Shown here piece by piece: positions 11,896 through 22,194 of a DNA stretch of 43,394 bases (positions within the stretch are counted from its first letter, which is position 1; each line of letters starts with the position of its first letter). Made by a program: the position numbers and the translations under genes. The notes under the pieces were generated by a model. That model ran no database searches, had not been told where the DNA came from, and was given only the letters and a program-made list of their open reading frames with translations. The DNA comes from Planoprotostelium fungivorum (Eukaryota; Evosea; Variosea; Cavosteliida; Cavosteliaceae): NCBI GenBank assembly GCA_003024175.1, contig MDYQ01000225.1, forward strand, positions 1-43,394, given 5' to 3'.

Positions 11896-12245
11896 ATGGA
11901 CGTCGTCAATTTACTATCTGATATCGAGCACTACGAGGCGAAGGACAGCCGCATCTTCTTCTTTCTACCGCAGACACCTTCAGCAGTAGACTGTGAGTTG
12001 AAAGATGTGATTTAGACTGAACAGAGTGGATAGCAAGGAGGGTCTTCAGTAGCGAACAACAGAGACTATTGCAGGTGGAATACGAACAGGGTGCTTATCC
12101 TTCGAAGAGAAAGATGAAATACATCGCACAACGGTTGGATTCGACACCGAGAAGAGTTCAAATATGGTTTCAAAACAAGAGACAGAGGTGATGTGTTCGG
12201 GGTGTTATGACTGATGTCGGTAGAATTAACGGGAGAAAGAGATGA
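11896..12245 (+). CDS. Minimal homeodomain protein 1 (90 residues)
   Basis: Putative sequence-specific DNA-binding protein. Three exons (11896-11992, 12034-12187, 12224-12245) give 90 residues. A short N-terminal region (MDVVNLLSDIEHYEAKD) is followed by a homeodomain that fills the C-terminus: RRVFSSEQQRLLQVEYEQG, then IAQRLDSTPRRVQIWFQNK with the recognition-helix core W-F-Q-N, ending QRINGRKR just before the stop. The first intron (11993-12033) needs the second AG (TAG at 12031-12033); the nearer AG gives an in-frame stop. Intron phase and position match those of the neighbour at 13170-13537, so the two are tandem paralogues. There is no activation domain. The class (typical, 60-residue, not TALE) is clear; target and role are not. 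Confidence 0.87.
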
Positions 12246-13169
12246 TGCAAAATTGGCGTAGCACACAACTCGAATGTATAGGACGGTCAAGCAGGGGACA
12301 TCCATCGTCTAGTCATTTGCCGCTGGTCATCGTACGATCGCGTGATGTCTGGCATCACTGGACCGAAATAAAGGGATAGGTGGCGATGAAGAGTGAATCA
12401 TCCTTTGGATAATCGTCAGATAGCGCGGTGATAGTGAATTAACCGTGATCATTGAACTCGTGAGATTCGATTGGGAATAGAACCTCCTCGATGATCTATT
12501 CATGAGGTCGCACCACCGCCAGCGCTGTACCTTTAGAATGTTCAATGGACAGGCTCCTGCCTGAATGAATATATCGACATCTGAAATTGTCCCGTCTTCT
12601 GATTCACCAGCTGACGGTCAACGCGTTTTCAACGGGCGTGATAAATGTGTGTCACGGATTTCATGTCCGCGATATATCCCGCACACGTTTAGAAAGAGAG
12701 GAAGAAGCATCGGACGATTCATGGTGGCAACCTATCGCCTTAGAACAATAGGCAGACCATCGCCTGCTGGATCACCAAAAGAAGAACGAGAGAGTATCGA
12801 CCTCGTCACCTGATCACCCTTTTGTATTTCTGAAAGCTACGACATCGTTCCCGCCTCACATGCACAGAACAATCAGTGGTCACCCTTAAAAGGTTTGTCG
12901 TCCGTGGACGTCAGATTGTACTTGATTTAAATTCTCACGTTATCGTACCGTGTATTTGTACGTTATAAAATCGTACCAACAATAATAAATACGATCCCCC
13001 GCCCCTGAATCAAGAATGGTAGATGTACAGAAGATTTTGACAGGAACATGAAAACTGGAAGAATCGTCATCATTTCAAATTCCTCTTCCGCTGGGACCTG
13101 TCAAAAGTACTGCATTTGAGGAGACCACACAACCGATCACACATGATCAACCATCACGAAGATCACAAG
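12246..13169. other. Spacer between the two homeobox genes
   Basis: No convincing gene. The open frame at 12565-12813 (+) has an arginine-rich, low-confidence translation and no recognisable motif. The stretch near 12915-12990 is AT-rich (TTATAAAATC at about 12964), which could be a core promoter for the downstream homeobox gene, about 200 bases before its ATG. None of the dispersed TCTACAACG elements is present. Confidence 0.45.
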
Positions 13170-13537
13170 ATGAATGTTCTCCGATTACTGTGCGATGCAG
13201 AGTATCACCACGATATGGAGTGGAGGAAGAGCCACGTTTTCTTTTACCATCACAAGCCAGCAACTTTCACGGGGGATCGTGAGTCGGAGGATGAAGCATC
13301 GCATACTCATTCGGATCAGTGAGGAGAGTGTTCAGTGATGAGCAACAAAGACAACTCCTGATCGAATATGAGCGGTGTCCGTACCCATCCGTGACGAAGA
13401 GAAGACAGATCGCGCAACGATTAGACACAACATCCAGGAGAGTTCAAATCTGGTTTCAAAATAAGAGACAGAGGTGAGCACTCACGAGACTAGAGGAACA
13501 CGACTGACGTCTTGAAAGAATAAACGGTAGAAGATGA
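13170..13537 (+). CDS. Minimal homeodomain protein 2 (93 residues)
   Basis: Tandem paralogue of the protein encoded at 11896-12245. Exons 13170-13278, 13320-13473 and 13519-13537 give 93 residues. The N-terminus (MNVLRLLCDAEYHHDME) aligns with MDVVNLLSDIEHYEAKD of the neighbour. The homeodomain runs RRVFSDEQQRQLLIEYERC ... IAQRLDTTSRRVQIWFQNK and ends QRINGRR then stop. Both introns sit at the same codon positions and phases as in gene 1. Differences are concentrated in the loop between helices 1 and 2 (CPYPSVTKRRQ versus GAYPSKRKMKY), so the pair may have different partners or targets. Expression and function cannot be read here. Confidence 0.87.
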
Positions 13538-14564
13538 CACGATGGTGGACTGTGATCCGAAAATAAATGTATCGAAACGTGAAGAGAGAAGTTCTGATGA
13601 TGATGTGATGACGAGTGGTGTTCAGCATCACCAGCGTGACCTCAGTACAACACCCTTGTTGCTGTGGTATGCGACCAATGTGAAACTGTTGACAGCTCAA
13701 ATCTAAATGCCTCCCAAGGATGACGCATTTCTTTGGTTTCAAAATCGTTGAGTGGGAAAGTCAACACATTCAAGGTGGTCAAGAGCTCATTTACGCGACT
13801 ATCTTCAGATTTCACCCGGATTCAGTCGATACCCCGAGCAACAAGACCCACACCGATGCAGATCCGACAGGAGCATGACCCAAGTGACATCCGTTTCCAC
13901 CCCGCTCTGTATTAATCGTTGTGGGTGTGCTTCGCACACTGACCATTATACGAAAAGACGATGAGTGAGAGCAAGGAGCGAGAGAGGAGAGGAGAGTGGC
14001 CGGTTAGAGGAAAGGAATTGAGAAGAGCCACTCGCTTCGAATTTACGATCGGGACGACCCAAGAGGAGAGAATGAAGATCATGTTTCAATCACTGGGAAA
14101 ATGAGAGGACCACATCAAGACGGAGATGGAAGATGTTGGAACACAACACGATCGGAGGAAGAATCGAGCCAGACATCGCACAATGACAAGTGTTATCAGT
14201 GTATATAAAGACCGAGTGATGGAGGGGGTGTCCATTCAGTTTCATCTCCTCCTCGATTGGTGATTCTCATCGGCCGATCAAATCAAAGCATTTTGGCATC
14301 GTCTAGATGTATCGTGAACGCGGAGGCAGACAGACTAAACGGATAGATCCCATTTATCCCTTATGCTTCTACGGCCTCCGTTGTGACAGCCTTTGTCCAC
14401 TGATCAGTAGAAGATACCTCACTACCGACAGTACTCCGCGTTGGACCAGTCACCTCCCGACTACCAGAGATTGAACGAGGAATCGTGGAGTCGTCCGTGA
14501 TTCACGGAAAGGCGTGGTACAGTCAATACCGAGAGAGGAATCAGATCGAGCTCTCAGGCGAAAG
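13538..14564. other. Region upstream of the surface-protein gene, no supported gene
   Basis: About 1 kb with no convincing coding chain. At 13710-13752 a short open stretch encodes FLWFQNR followed by a stop and shares the 12-base string TGGTTTCAAAAT with homeobox gene 2; it may be a homeobox remnant or chance. A TATA-like sequence lies at 14202-14210. The rest is likely promoter and long 5' untranslated sequence of the gene that starts at 14565. Confidence 0.45.
14202..14210 (+). promoter_or_regulatory. TATA-like box
   Basis: TATATAAAG is the clearest TATA-type match near a plus-strand gene start. It lies about 355 bases before the proposed ATG at 14565, which would require a long 5' untranslated region or an untranslated first exon. 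Inferred from sequence only. Confidence 0.35.
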
Positions 14565-17511
14565 ATGCAGCAGCTCCTTCTCATCTCGGCCCTCGTCGCT
14601 TCCTGTCTATGGTGGGTGATCATCGCGGTCCGATCTGTCTGAAAGAACAACAGTGACAACTTCTTAACTGCCTCGGACAACTATGGAGTCTATAGTTTCG
14701 TGAAGATGAACTCTGGAGTCGATGAGACGGTGTCCGGGTCGTCCTTCGCTCTTTCTCACCTTGTTCTCAGGTATCTGGCTATTACGTTCCTCTCAACATC
14801 AGAATCATGGGGCAGTCCAACTGGACTACCTCTGAATATAAAACCTACCGCTGGGTCGGTGAGAGAAGGAGATCCAACATGCACCGATCTGAACTCCTAC
14901 AGCCCACTACGGCGATATCCCCAGCGGTCACATCGGAATCGGATCTACAGTTACAAAGAGGTTCGTCGGGCAAGGCGTCAGTTTCTATTGGCCGAATGAG
15001 GGAGGTGATGTGATGTATCACCGCCACCGATCTGATCCATTCACAGCGAAATTTGGAGATGTATCTGCCGATTACATCTGCCAGAAGGGAGCAGGAAGAG
15101 GACATTTCAAGCAGAACCCGAGCTACAAGTGAGTCCGCATGCTGTTCTTCATCATGCTCACCCCGTCAGGTACACTCCTTCCCTATCCTTTCAATGGGTT
15201 TCGGATTACGCCTGTGCCATTCGTGCTAATGTGGTGGGACCTTTGGGTGTTTACGATCTGCGCAACATCGCATCGGCTGGTCGAGATCAGTTGACTACTC
15301 CGTTTCCCTTCCAAGGAGTCAACGTGGGCTCTAACCTTTCTGTTTATTACTCCGTCACGTCATCCACCCACGATCTCATCATGTTTTCCAATCACGATCT
15401 CATCCAGCTGCAGGTCACCATCGCCTTCAACATCCTCTATCCAGTGCAACTGAATGGAAAGAACGATGCTGCTATCATCCGATCGCAGCCTCCCATCTCT
15501 CTCGGTGACGCAAGCACCATCCAGTGGTCCATCATCGAAGACATGGGCGGTACGTCTCATCCATCTACAACTCCTCCCATATCTGACGGATATCAGATCT
15601 CACTGGAGTCAGAGCTTCTTTCACCGGTGGTGATCTACCTCTCGTCATCGACCTGATCTGTTGGGTGAACACGACCTTGGCTACGTACGATACGTCCAAC
15701 GATACCTCTCATCACATCACGTGGTACAATCGTAACGTCTGCCCGGATTTGTGGGGAACTTTATCGGGTAGGAACTACACCAGCGTCGCTTCGAAGTCAC
15801 TCTTCGCCCAAGATTATTCCGTGACCGATGTGAGATGTCATCGTGATGATGTCGTGACCCCACATGCAGTTGTTCGGTCGATTGATCTACTGGAATGTGG
15901 GTACACCGGCCGTCAATTGTCCATCTGGCTCCATCGCTTGTACTGGCGCGACTAGTTTCGGAGACATCTCGAGTAAATCTGTGACCGGTCCAGCCTCAGG
16001 TATTTTCAAATTTTAAATCTGCCATCTGTCTGTTTCGATTTGACATGGTAAGGTGACCCATTTGGTACGACGACGAGATTGTTCTTCAGATCTCAACAAG
16101 GCTCTTTCACACTTCGCCTCATCTGTATTCCGGGAGCATCCGATGTCTATCAGTTCAGCAACTCATCTCAGTACAGTCAGGTGCTTCATCCATTTTTCTC
16201 TCGAATCTCATCGAAATTTCAGATCATCGTCGATTGGGTGACCCCTGGTGCTTGCCCGGCTCGCCTTCCCGCAGTCTCGTCCAGCCCCCCTTCAGTTTCT
16301 GTCTTGGGTCAATTCACGTACGAGCAGAGATTCCAGGCTATATTGGATCCCGATGTTCACGCATTGTGCAGTGACATCAACGATACGTTCGCGGGCTACC
16401 ACACCCTCGCCGTTAGTTCAGACGGAACGGTCACCGTTTGCAATTCAACGAGAGACGGTCTCATTCGATGTGGTGGATTGATGCATTCTGCCTCTTACCA
16501 ATTGCAAACGTGGACTCTCTGCGGTAGTTCCAGTTCAGTCGGTCACACTTTGACCCTGTTCGAAACTTTATCTCAAATGGTGACGATCGAAAGAAATTCA
16601 TGAGCTGATCACCGTGCAGCCGCTGTTCAATTATACGGCCCAAATTGTAGGATTTCAAGTGGTTGGAGTGCAGGTCGCACCAGGTCAAGGTTGTGGACCT
16701 TATCATCTCAACGATTCGATCATCATCAAATACAACTCGATGACGCCACCCTGCACGAGGGACACAGAGGGATCGTTCCGGTGCAACGTCACGTCGAATG
16801 ATGGAGGGAACATCATGTCTTACGATCTATCTGTACAGCTGCTGTGCGATGATCCCAGATTCTACAGTCCGGAGGTGATCACCATCTACATCATTACATC
16901 ATCACATCATCATCTACATCATCTACGTCATCATAGTCATCATCTCACGAGAATTCTAGACGTCAGTCCACGTCGAATCGAAATTTACTCTGGGCTACGC
17001 GGACTCCGATGGCTTATCGCCATCAGAAAATTTCACCACGCTGGCTCTTCCTCCTTGCATGTGTCCTCTCACAGATGCCGTATGGTCTCTCGCAACGAGA
17101 GGAAGGGGGAGCTATCAGGTCGAAATCAATCCTTACGATGCAAAATCTGCCTCCCTCGTCTGCAGCGGCTACGTCTACAGCTTAGACGTGCAATTGGCCT
17201 ATCGATGCGGCCGGTACGTCTCAAACGTGTGGAATTATACACCAACATTCAAGGGACAACCTGTGGATACTACGCCGCAGAGTCTACAACCAGCCAGCTC
17301 GATGACGGGAGCGATCTTGCCCACCGGTGGATACGGTACGTCAGGAGTGACTGACTCTACGGGTGGCTACACTCAAACGGGTAGAACGACACAGGGTGGA
17401 GGCAGTAGTGGAGTCGTTGGTACGAGCAAGGATGGTGCGCCCGTGGCTGGAGGAGAGAAGCTAGCCTTCGTACCTCTTCTCTTGGTGGCTGTGGCAGCTG
17501 CAATGCTGTGA
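14565..17511 (+). CDS. GPI-anchored surface glycoprotein with MRH-like repeats
   Basis: Predicted secreted, membrane-anchored protein of unknown ligand. It starts with a signal peptide (MQQLLLISALVASCL) and ends in a Thr/Ser/Gly-rich stalk and a hydrophobic tail (LAFVPLLLVAVAAAML then stop), a GPI-attachment pattern. The ectodomain has repeated motifs of the kind F-x-W-x(3)-Y/A-A-C (SLSFQWVSDYACAIR) and FTLRLICIPGASD ... IIVDWVTPGACP, which resemble the mannose-6-phosphate receptor homology (MRH) beta fold. Many N-glycosylation sequons (NTT, NDT, NYT) are present. Supported early exons: 14565-14611, 14654-14699, 14771-14858, 14903-15004, 15047-15128, then from 15170. Later introns at about 15551-15598, 15831-15870, 15999-16053 and 16877-16958 are likely. 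Whether 15357-15420 is intron is ambiguous. Confidence 0.75.
16870..16958 (+). repeat. CATCATCTACAT-type low-complexity intron
   Basis: The intron inside the surface-protein gene is made of CATCATCTACATCATTACATC-like imperfect repeats. The acceptor is placed at CTAG (ending 16958), since it restores the coding frame in phase 0. Similar GAT/ATC-rich low complexity is found in other long introns of the window. Confidence 0.5.
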
Positions 17512-17959
17512 AACTGTCGATATAAAAGTTTCGGTTTGAATTCATGATGTGTTGGTTACAGTCCCGTTTGGAAGAGGTGCGACCAAGCAGTGACTCCACA
17601 TATGGAACGTGCTTACATTGATTTGGATTTTTCTCCCGCGTTGTAGATAGGATGCAACAACATAAGGCGAAGGTTATAATTCACAGGATGACTTACGTTA
17701 GACCACCAAGAGGTGACTGCTTCTGATGGATTCGCGCTCATCGCTTTGACATGTATGCACTTCTTAAAGATGCCATCTTACACGAACCTGTCGATCATGA
17801 GAGGAAATTCCTCCAGCCATCGAATCGAAGCATTCATTCGATCTGTCTGGAAATCTCCCTCTTGTGAATAAAGGATCATAGTATTAGGATGCATCTCGTG
17901 TGCTGACAATGTCGATGATGCACGATTAGACCCGACGTCATCTGTCGCGTAATTTATTT
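17512..17959. other. Convergent intergenic region
   Basis: Separates the 3' ends of two surface-protein genes. No gene is supported. It holds one CGTTGTAGAT element at about 17639-17648. Otherwise it is probably the two 3' untranslated regions. Confidence 0.5.
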
Positions 17960-18881
17960 TCAGAAACACATTGCGATGATGATGGTGAAGATCGATGCGA
18001 GGTATTGTGAGACCCTGCTCGCAGAACCGATGACGACGATGTTGTTTTCGGTGGGCTCCACCACGCTCTTCGTGGTCGTAGAGGTGAGAGCTCTCGATGA
18101 GTTGATCCAAGGGGCGTAAGTGACCGGAAGCGGTGCAGGGGGAGCAGACGTGAAACCATCAGGTGTAGCGACGTTGCCCAGAGGGTCCACCAGACGGTAG
18201 TTCCAGAAGAGAGAGTTGCAGCTTTGAAATAGATTTCTGCACTTGATGATGAAGGCCACGCCCTGTGATGGACCGGTTCTGATGTTCGGTCGGCTGTAAC
18301 ACTTGACATCATTGGTGACCGAAAGATCCGACCAGTAGGTGTAAGGCTTATTGTTGAGGTAATTATTCAAGTTCCTACACCACATCATCAAGTAGTTCGT
18401 GATGAAAACTCACTGTGTATCCATCCAGTATACGGAGAAGGAATCATCGTTACCGTTGATGTAAACGTTGCCCGTCACACCATTGCTGGAGTCTAATTGA
18501 GGCCGGTGGGTATACTGAGCTCATTAGTGGTGGATGAGAAAGAGGGACCTACCCAACCCTCGTTATGACCGAAAGACTTGATCGCGCTACAATTGGGGCA
18601 GCTGCAGGTGGAACTGCCTCCACCCGAAGTAGTAGAACCACTGGAACACTTGAGACACGCTGACCCTGCATCACCTTTCAGAATCAAAGTGGAGTGACTC
18701 CATCCCCACCTCCACAGGCGCATTGAACTTGGTTGCCACTCGCCATGAAATTGGTCGGGGTATTACAATTGCTGCAGTAGTAGAACGTCACATAGTCGGT
18801 TGTCGCTGTGTTGTCACAGGGAGCACAGCTGGCCACAGTGAGAGTGACTTGTAAGAAGAGGACGATGAGCGGGGTGATCAT
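17960..18881 (-). CDS. Cysteine-rich GPI-type surface protein
   Basis: Predicted secreted protein of 269 residues, function unknown. Four exons on the minus strand: 18710-18881, 18553-18674, 18414-18514, 17960-18374. The N-terminal signal peptide (MITPLIVLFLQVTLTVASC) is followed by CxxC-type clusters (CAPCDN, YYCSNCNTP, QCACGGG, ACLKCSSG, CSCPNCSAIK), spaced like a growth-factor-receptor/meckelin-type cysteine-rich region. A beta-rich part with further cysteines follows (KCYSRPNIRTG, FIIKCRNLFQSCNS). The end has a Pro/Thr/Ser stalk and a hydrophobic tail (YLASIFTIIIAMCF), suggesting a GPI anchor or single membrane span. It converges with the MRH-like surface gene; the pair may be functionally related but that is only positional. 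Confidence 0.75.
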
Positions 18882-19755
18882 GTTGCGGCTCTAAAAATGA
18901 TTTGTCTTTTGGATCGGTCTGGATCTCCATCTTACCGTGTGCTAACGAGAGCTGGTCACGTCAGAGGGGATGGAGAAGCATTCCGCAGAAACGGGAAAGC
19001 AGGGAAAAGGTGAATCTGAAACATTCAACGGAAAGAGGTCGGAGGGGAAAGACAATACCAGATCGAATCGCTTGTCTTTGTCATACGTATGGAGAGGACA
19101 TCAGGTCACGGGGTTGTTTCTGAAAGATGACGCGAGTGAATCTGTGTAGGCAGCTCTGTCCTATAGTGACGTAGTACCAATACCTTTGTATATCAGAGTT
19201 CGGTCTGTGCAATGACGATATCCATTCTCTTCAGCTCTCGGCCTTGAAATGAAAAAAATCGTGTATTGAATTGTTGTAGACGGCCTGCATCACATCACAT
19301 CGCATTATATCACCGACAAGAATGAACCGCTTCTTTGCACGTGGTGTTTTGCCAGTTCGACCGATGGCTCCCAGCCCCATCTATCACGCGATGGTACCTC
19401 CAAGACAGCTCTCCATTCCTGTCGCTCTCCCTGTCTTGAGGCCAGTTCTCCCCACACAGACAGAAAGCCACGAAATCGAGGTCCAAAACAAGAAGTGAGC
19501 CCATTAAAAATGCGATCGTGACTGCAACAACATCTCATTCTATCAAAGGACTCGCAGAGTGAAGAAGAAGAAGGCCAGGAAGACAGGAAAGGAGGTCAAC
19601 CTGAGAGGTTGTTGATGCACCATAAAACACAAAGATACACTCCATCATCTTGATCGGTTCTGTGGTGCGGTCAATTTTTCCGTATTTTCCGACCCTGGGA
19701 CCACCAATGGCAAAAGCTGCGAAGGCTCGATCACGTGACCGGCACCAGTTGGTTG
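18882..19755. other. Intergenic region without a supported gene
   Basis: Nearly 0.9 kb with only unconvincing open frames on either strand. It contains one variant element, TTGTTGTAGACGG, near 19271-19283. It probably includes the promoter of the minus-strand surface protein (ends 18882) and upstream sequence of the next plus-strand unit. Confidence 0.45.
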
Positions 19756-20058
19756 ATGAGACGACAACTCGAAGAGGTCCATGCGCGATTTCAATTCGAT
19801 CTACAAGTTCTAAACTACCACATAGAGTCACTGATAACGTCACATGCTCTCAAACCACGGAGTCGTGTCTGGGGTGTTGTGTTACGATTGTTTTCAATGA
19901 AAGAGTTTCGGCCAAAGTTTCGGCTGCGTGACGAGTACATATTCGAAACTGCCGTGTTCTGGGAGTCTATCTCTGAAGGCATGAATACGATCATCGCATT
20001 CACAAGAACACTGAAAGAGAACACATTGGATGAGAGCAGTGCCGGTCGATCGGCATAG
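19756..20058 (+). CDS. Possible small protein of unknown function
   Basis: A 100-residue open frame starting at ATG 19756 (MRRQLEEVHARFQFDLQVLN) with an amino-acid composition like a real, helical protein (EYIFETAVFWESISEGMNTI). I recognise no family. It may be a complete small gene or one exon of a larger one; attempts to splice it in frame to the F-box gene downstream failed with the GT sites nearby. Treat as hypothetical. Confidence 0.35.
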   Translation: MRRQLEEVHARFQFDLQVLNYHIESLITSHALKPRSRVWGVVLRLFSMKEFRPKFRLRDEYIFETAVFWESISEGMNTIIAFTRTLKENTLDESSAGRSA

Positions 20059-20167
20059 AGCGTGGCTGTTGTAGCCTTCTTTACCTACGAATGCGTAGAG
20101 AGGAGACTGCACCAAGAGCAATGTCGATATAAACGTTTGCTCGTGTCAAACTCTCATATTTTGACAG

Positions 20168-22058
20168 GACAAAGAGGTGGAGTCCAGATCTAACGGTAAA
20201 GGAGTTGGCCGTACCACCCCAACAAATGCTACCACAGCCCCTTTTCTTTCCCGAGTAGACAGATTGCAAGAGTGGATCCACATCATCGCGGAGGTCACAC
20301 AACACATCATGGCAGTACCTTCACTGTGGACGAAAGACGTCCTCAACATCATTGGTCGCATGGTGTTCGAGATGCAACCTGCTTCTCTCCTCCACCTCGT
20401 GAGTCGACGAGATGTTATCGCCTGACCGACTTTAGAGGATGACATGTTCGACTGTCTGTGAATGGTTGCACACTCTCCATCAGAGTCTCGTCTATGAGAC
20501 CCTCGACACGAACACGTCACACCTTCACCTCTGGCAGTCCATCGTCGCACATCCTGAGAGAGGGAGGTACGTTAAGACACTCCAGATCTCTTCACCATCT
20601 CCACAACACAACGTTACCATGGACATCATACTCGACTGCCTCCCCACGTTTTGCAACGTGAATTGTCTTCACCTCTCCTTCGAATATCTTAGAGAAGAGG
20701 AATCTCAGCGGGCTAGCCGCATGGTGCAGACGCTAGCATCATCAACGTCTCCAACACGACTATTCATCAACTTCCACAGAGGGTATCTATCAGAGGTAAA
20801 GAATTCCACTTCATTTCATGCATCAGTGATCTGATAAGAGCAGGAAATGAGGTGGGGTTGGAAGATGGATTTTCATTTGGCTGGAATCTAACCTCTAACA
20901 GTACAGCTATTCATTCCCTTTTCAAGATACACACGAAGACACTCCACATGAGTACGCACACGCGCTTCTTCCTTTCTCACATGTTATAGACATCTCACCA
21001 TCACGAAGAGAAAATCCTTCTCTGGACCACCACTGTCAGTCTGTAACGAAACTCAAGTATCTAGAAGAGTTGAGATTGAGGTTGCTGGATCATCGCGATC
21101 GATGCACGTATCCAAACGACTTCTTTAACGCCAAGTGAGATGATGTACCTCTCAATGTCCACCATCTCATCACACGATCTCAGGTGGCCACGTTTACGTG
21201 AATTCCACCTTCAAGACAGAGTGAGATACCGGTGTCCTCTCCTTCCATGTGACACATGCAGGTCTGCCTCGTACAACTCCAAAGACTCTTTTCGAATCAT
21301 TCTCAATTAGAGACCGTTTCTTTTCTTCCAGACAGCCGTCGCCACCTCATACATCTCGGTGATGTCCTCCCCCACCTCCGTCGATTAAGAGATGAAAACT
21401 CGTGGCTCGACGGCGACATCTGTTATGCCCTCCTTCAACCTCTTTCAAACGGTGATTCATCCATAGAATCGAGAAAAAAGATAGGATCTGACGGACATGG
21501 ACAGGCGACAGACGACCTCTGGTGGAGCTCCTCATGCATCAACCTCTTCCTCTCCGTCTATCTTTCGAATCTTTCACGACGTTGGAGATCTTGAAGGTCC
21601 CCAGTGGATTCCAGATCGATCGCTTCCCTCCTCATCTCAAATGCATCCACATCGATTACGGAGATGCGACAGATGCAGTCATCGTCCAGCAAGCTCTGGA
21701 GGACTGCAAGGACCTCTCCACGCTACAAATCTATTTGGACCTGCCGAGTCTTTATCTCGATGAAGATGCAACGGTGCACGATGCAGAAACGACATTGCGA
21801 TTAGACAGTGGACACCTTCTTCACGAAAGTCTACCTCTACAATATTGGTTTCGAAGCAAGTGTTTCCTCTTGGTCGAGTGGTTTAGAAAGTCTCCATCAT
21901 TGGATGAGATCGTGATGGTGGAGGAAGGACAATCACTGAGAATCAGCATGAGCCGGAGAGACAAGACGTTGAAGATCAAGAGAGGAACGGAAGATGAGAG
22001 AGAATTCAAATGGGACATCACATCTCATCCAGATGGAGACGACATCATCATCCTCTAA
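20168..22058 (+). CDS. F-box-like, leucine-rich protein (5' exon unresolved)
   Basis: Possible substrate adaptor of an SCF ubiquitin ligase. Seven exons (20168-20398, 20436-20795, 20852-20951, 20990-21134, 21184-21220, 21262-21451, 21505-22058) keep frame to a TAA and give about 538 residues. Near residue 55 lies an F-box-like helix set, VLNIIGRMVFEMQPASLLHL then TVCEWLHTLHQSLVYETL. Irregular leucine-rich segments follow (LQISSPSPQHN, NVNCLHLSFEYL, LEELRLRLLD, LPHLRRLRDE, FTTLEILKVPSGF, LSTLQIYLDLP), as in fungal and protist F-box proteins with degenerate LRRs. The first in-frame ATG is at 20309, but the frame before it (from an acceptor CAG at 20165-20167) also looks coding, so an upstream exon is probably missing from this model. 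Confidence 0.65.
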
Positions 22059-22194
22059 AAACTGAGAGAACAAAGAGCCAACGACGTACGATAAACAGTT
22101 TTGTTACGAGTTTGCACATCGACCTTCTAAACTTTTTATTCCGTTCTCTGTCTCTTTCGGCTGGACAGCTCCGTCAAAACGTATTGTAAATCGC

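Noticed and set aside
12565-12813. 82-residue open frame between the homeobox genes
   Set aside because: Arginine-rich translation without motif, start context or plausible splice partners.
17778-18312. Minus-strand open frames overlapping the cysteine-rich surface protein
   Set aside because: They are other-frame shadows; the spliced frame with signal peptide and Cys clusters explains the region.
20081-20550. Minus-strand open frames of 74 and 134 residues
   Set aside because: They lie opposite the F-box-like exons, which splice in frame to a long leucine-rich protein.
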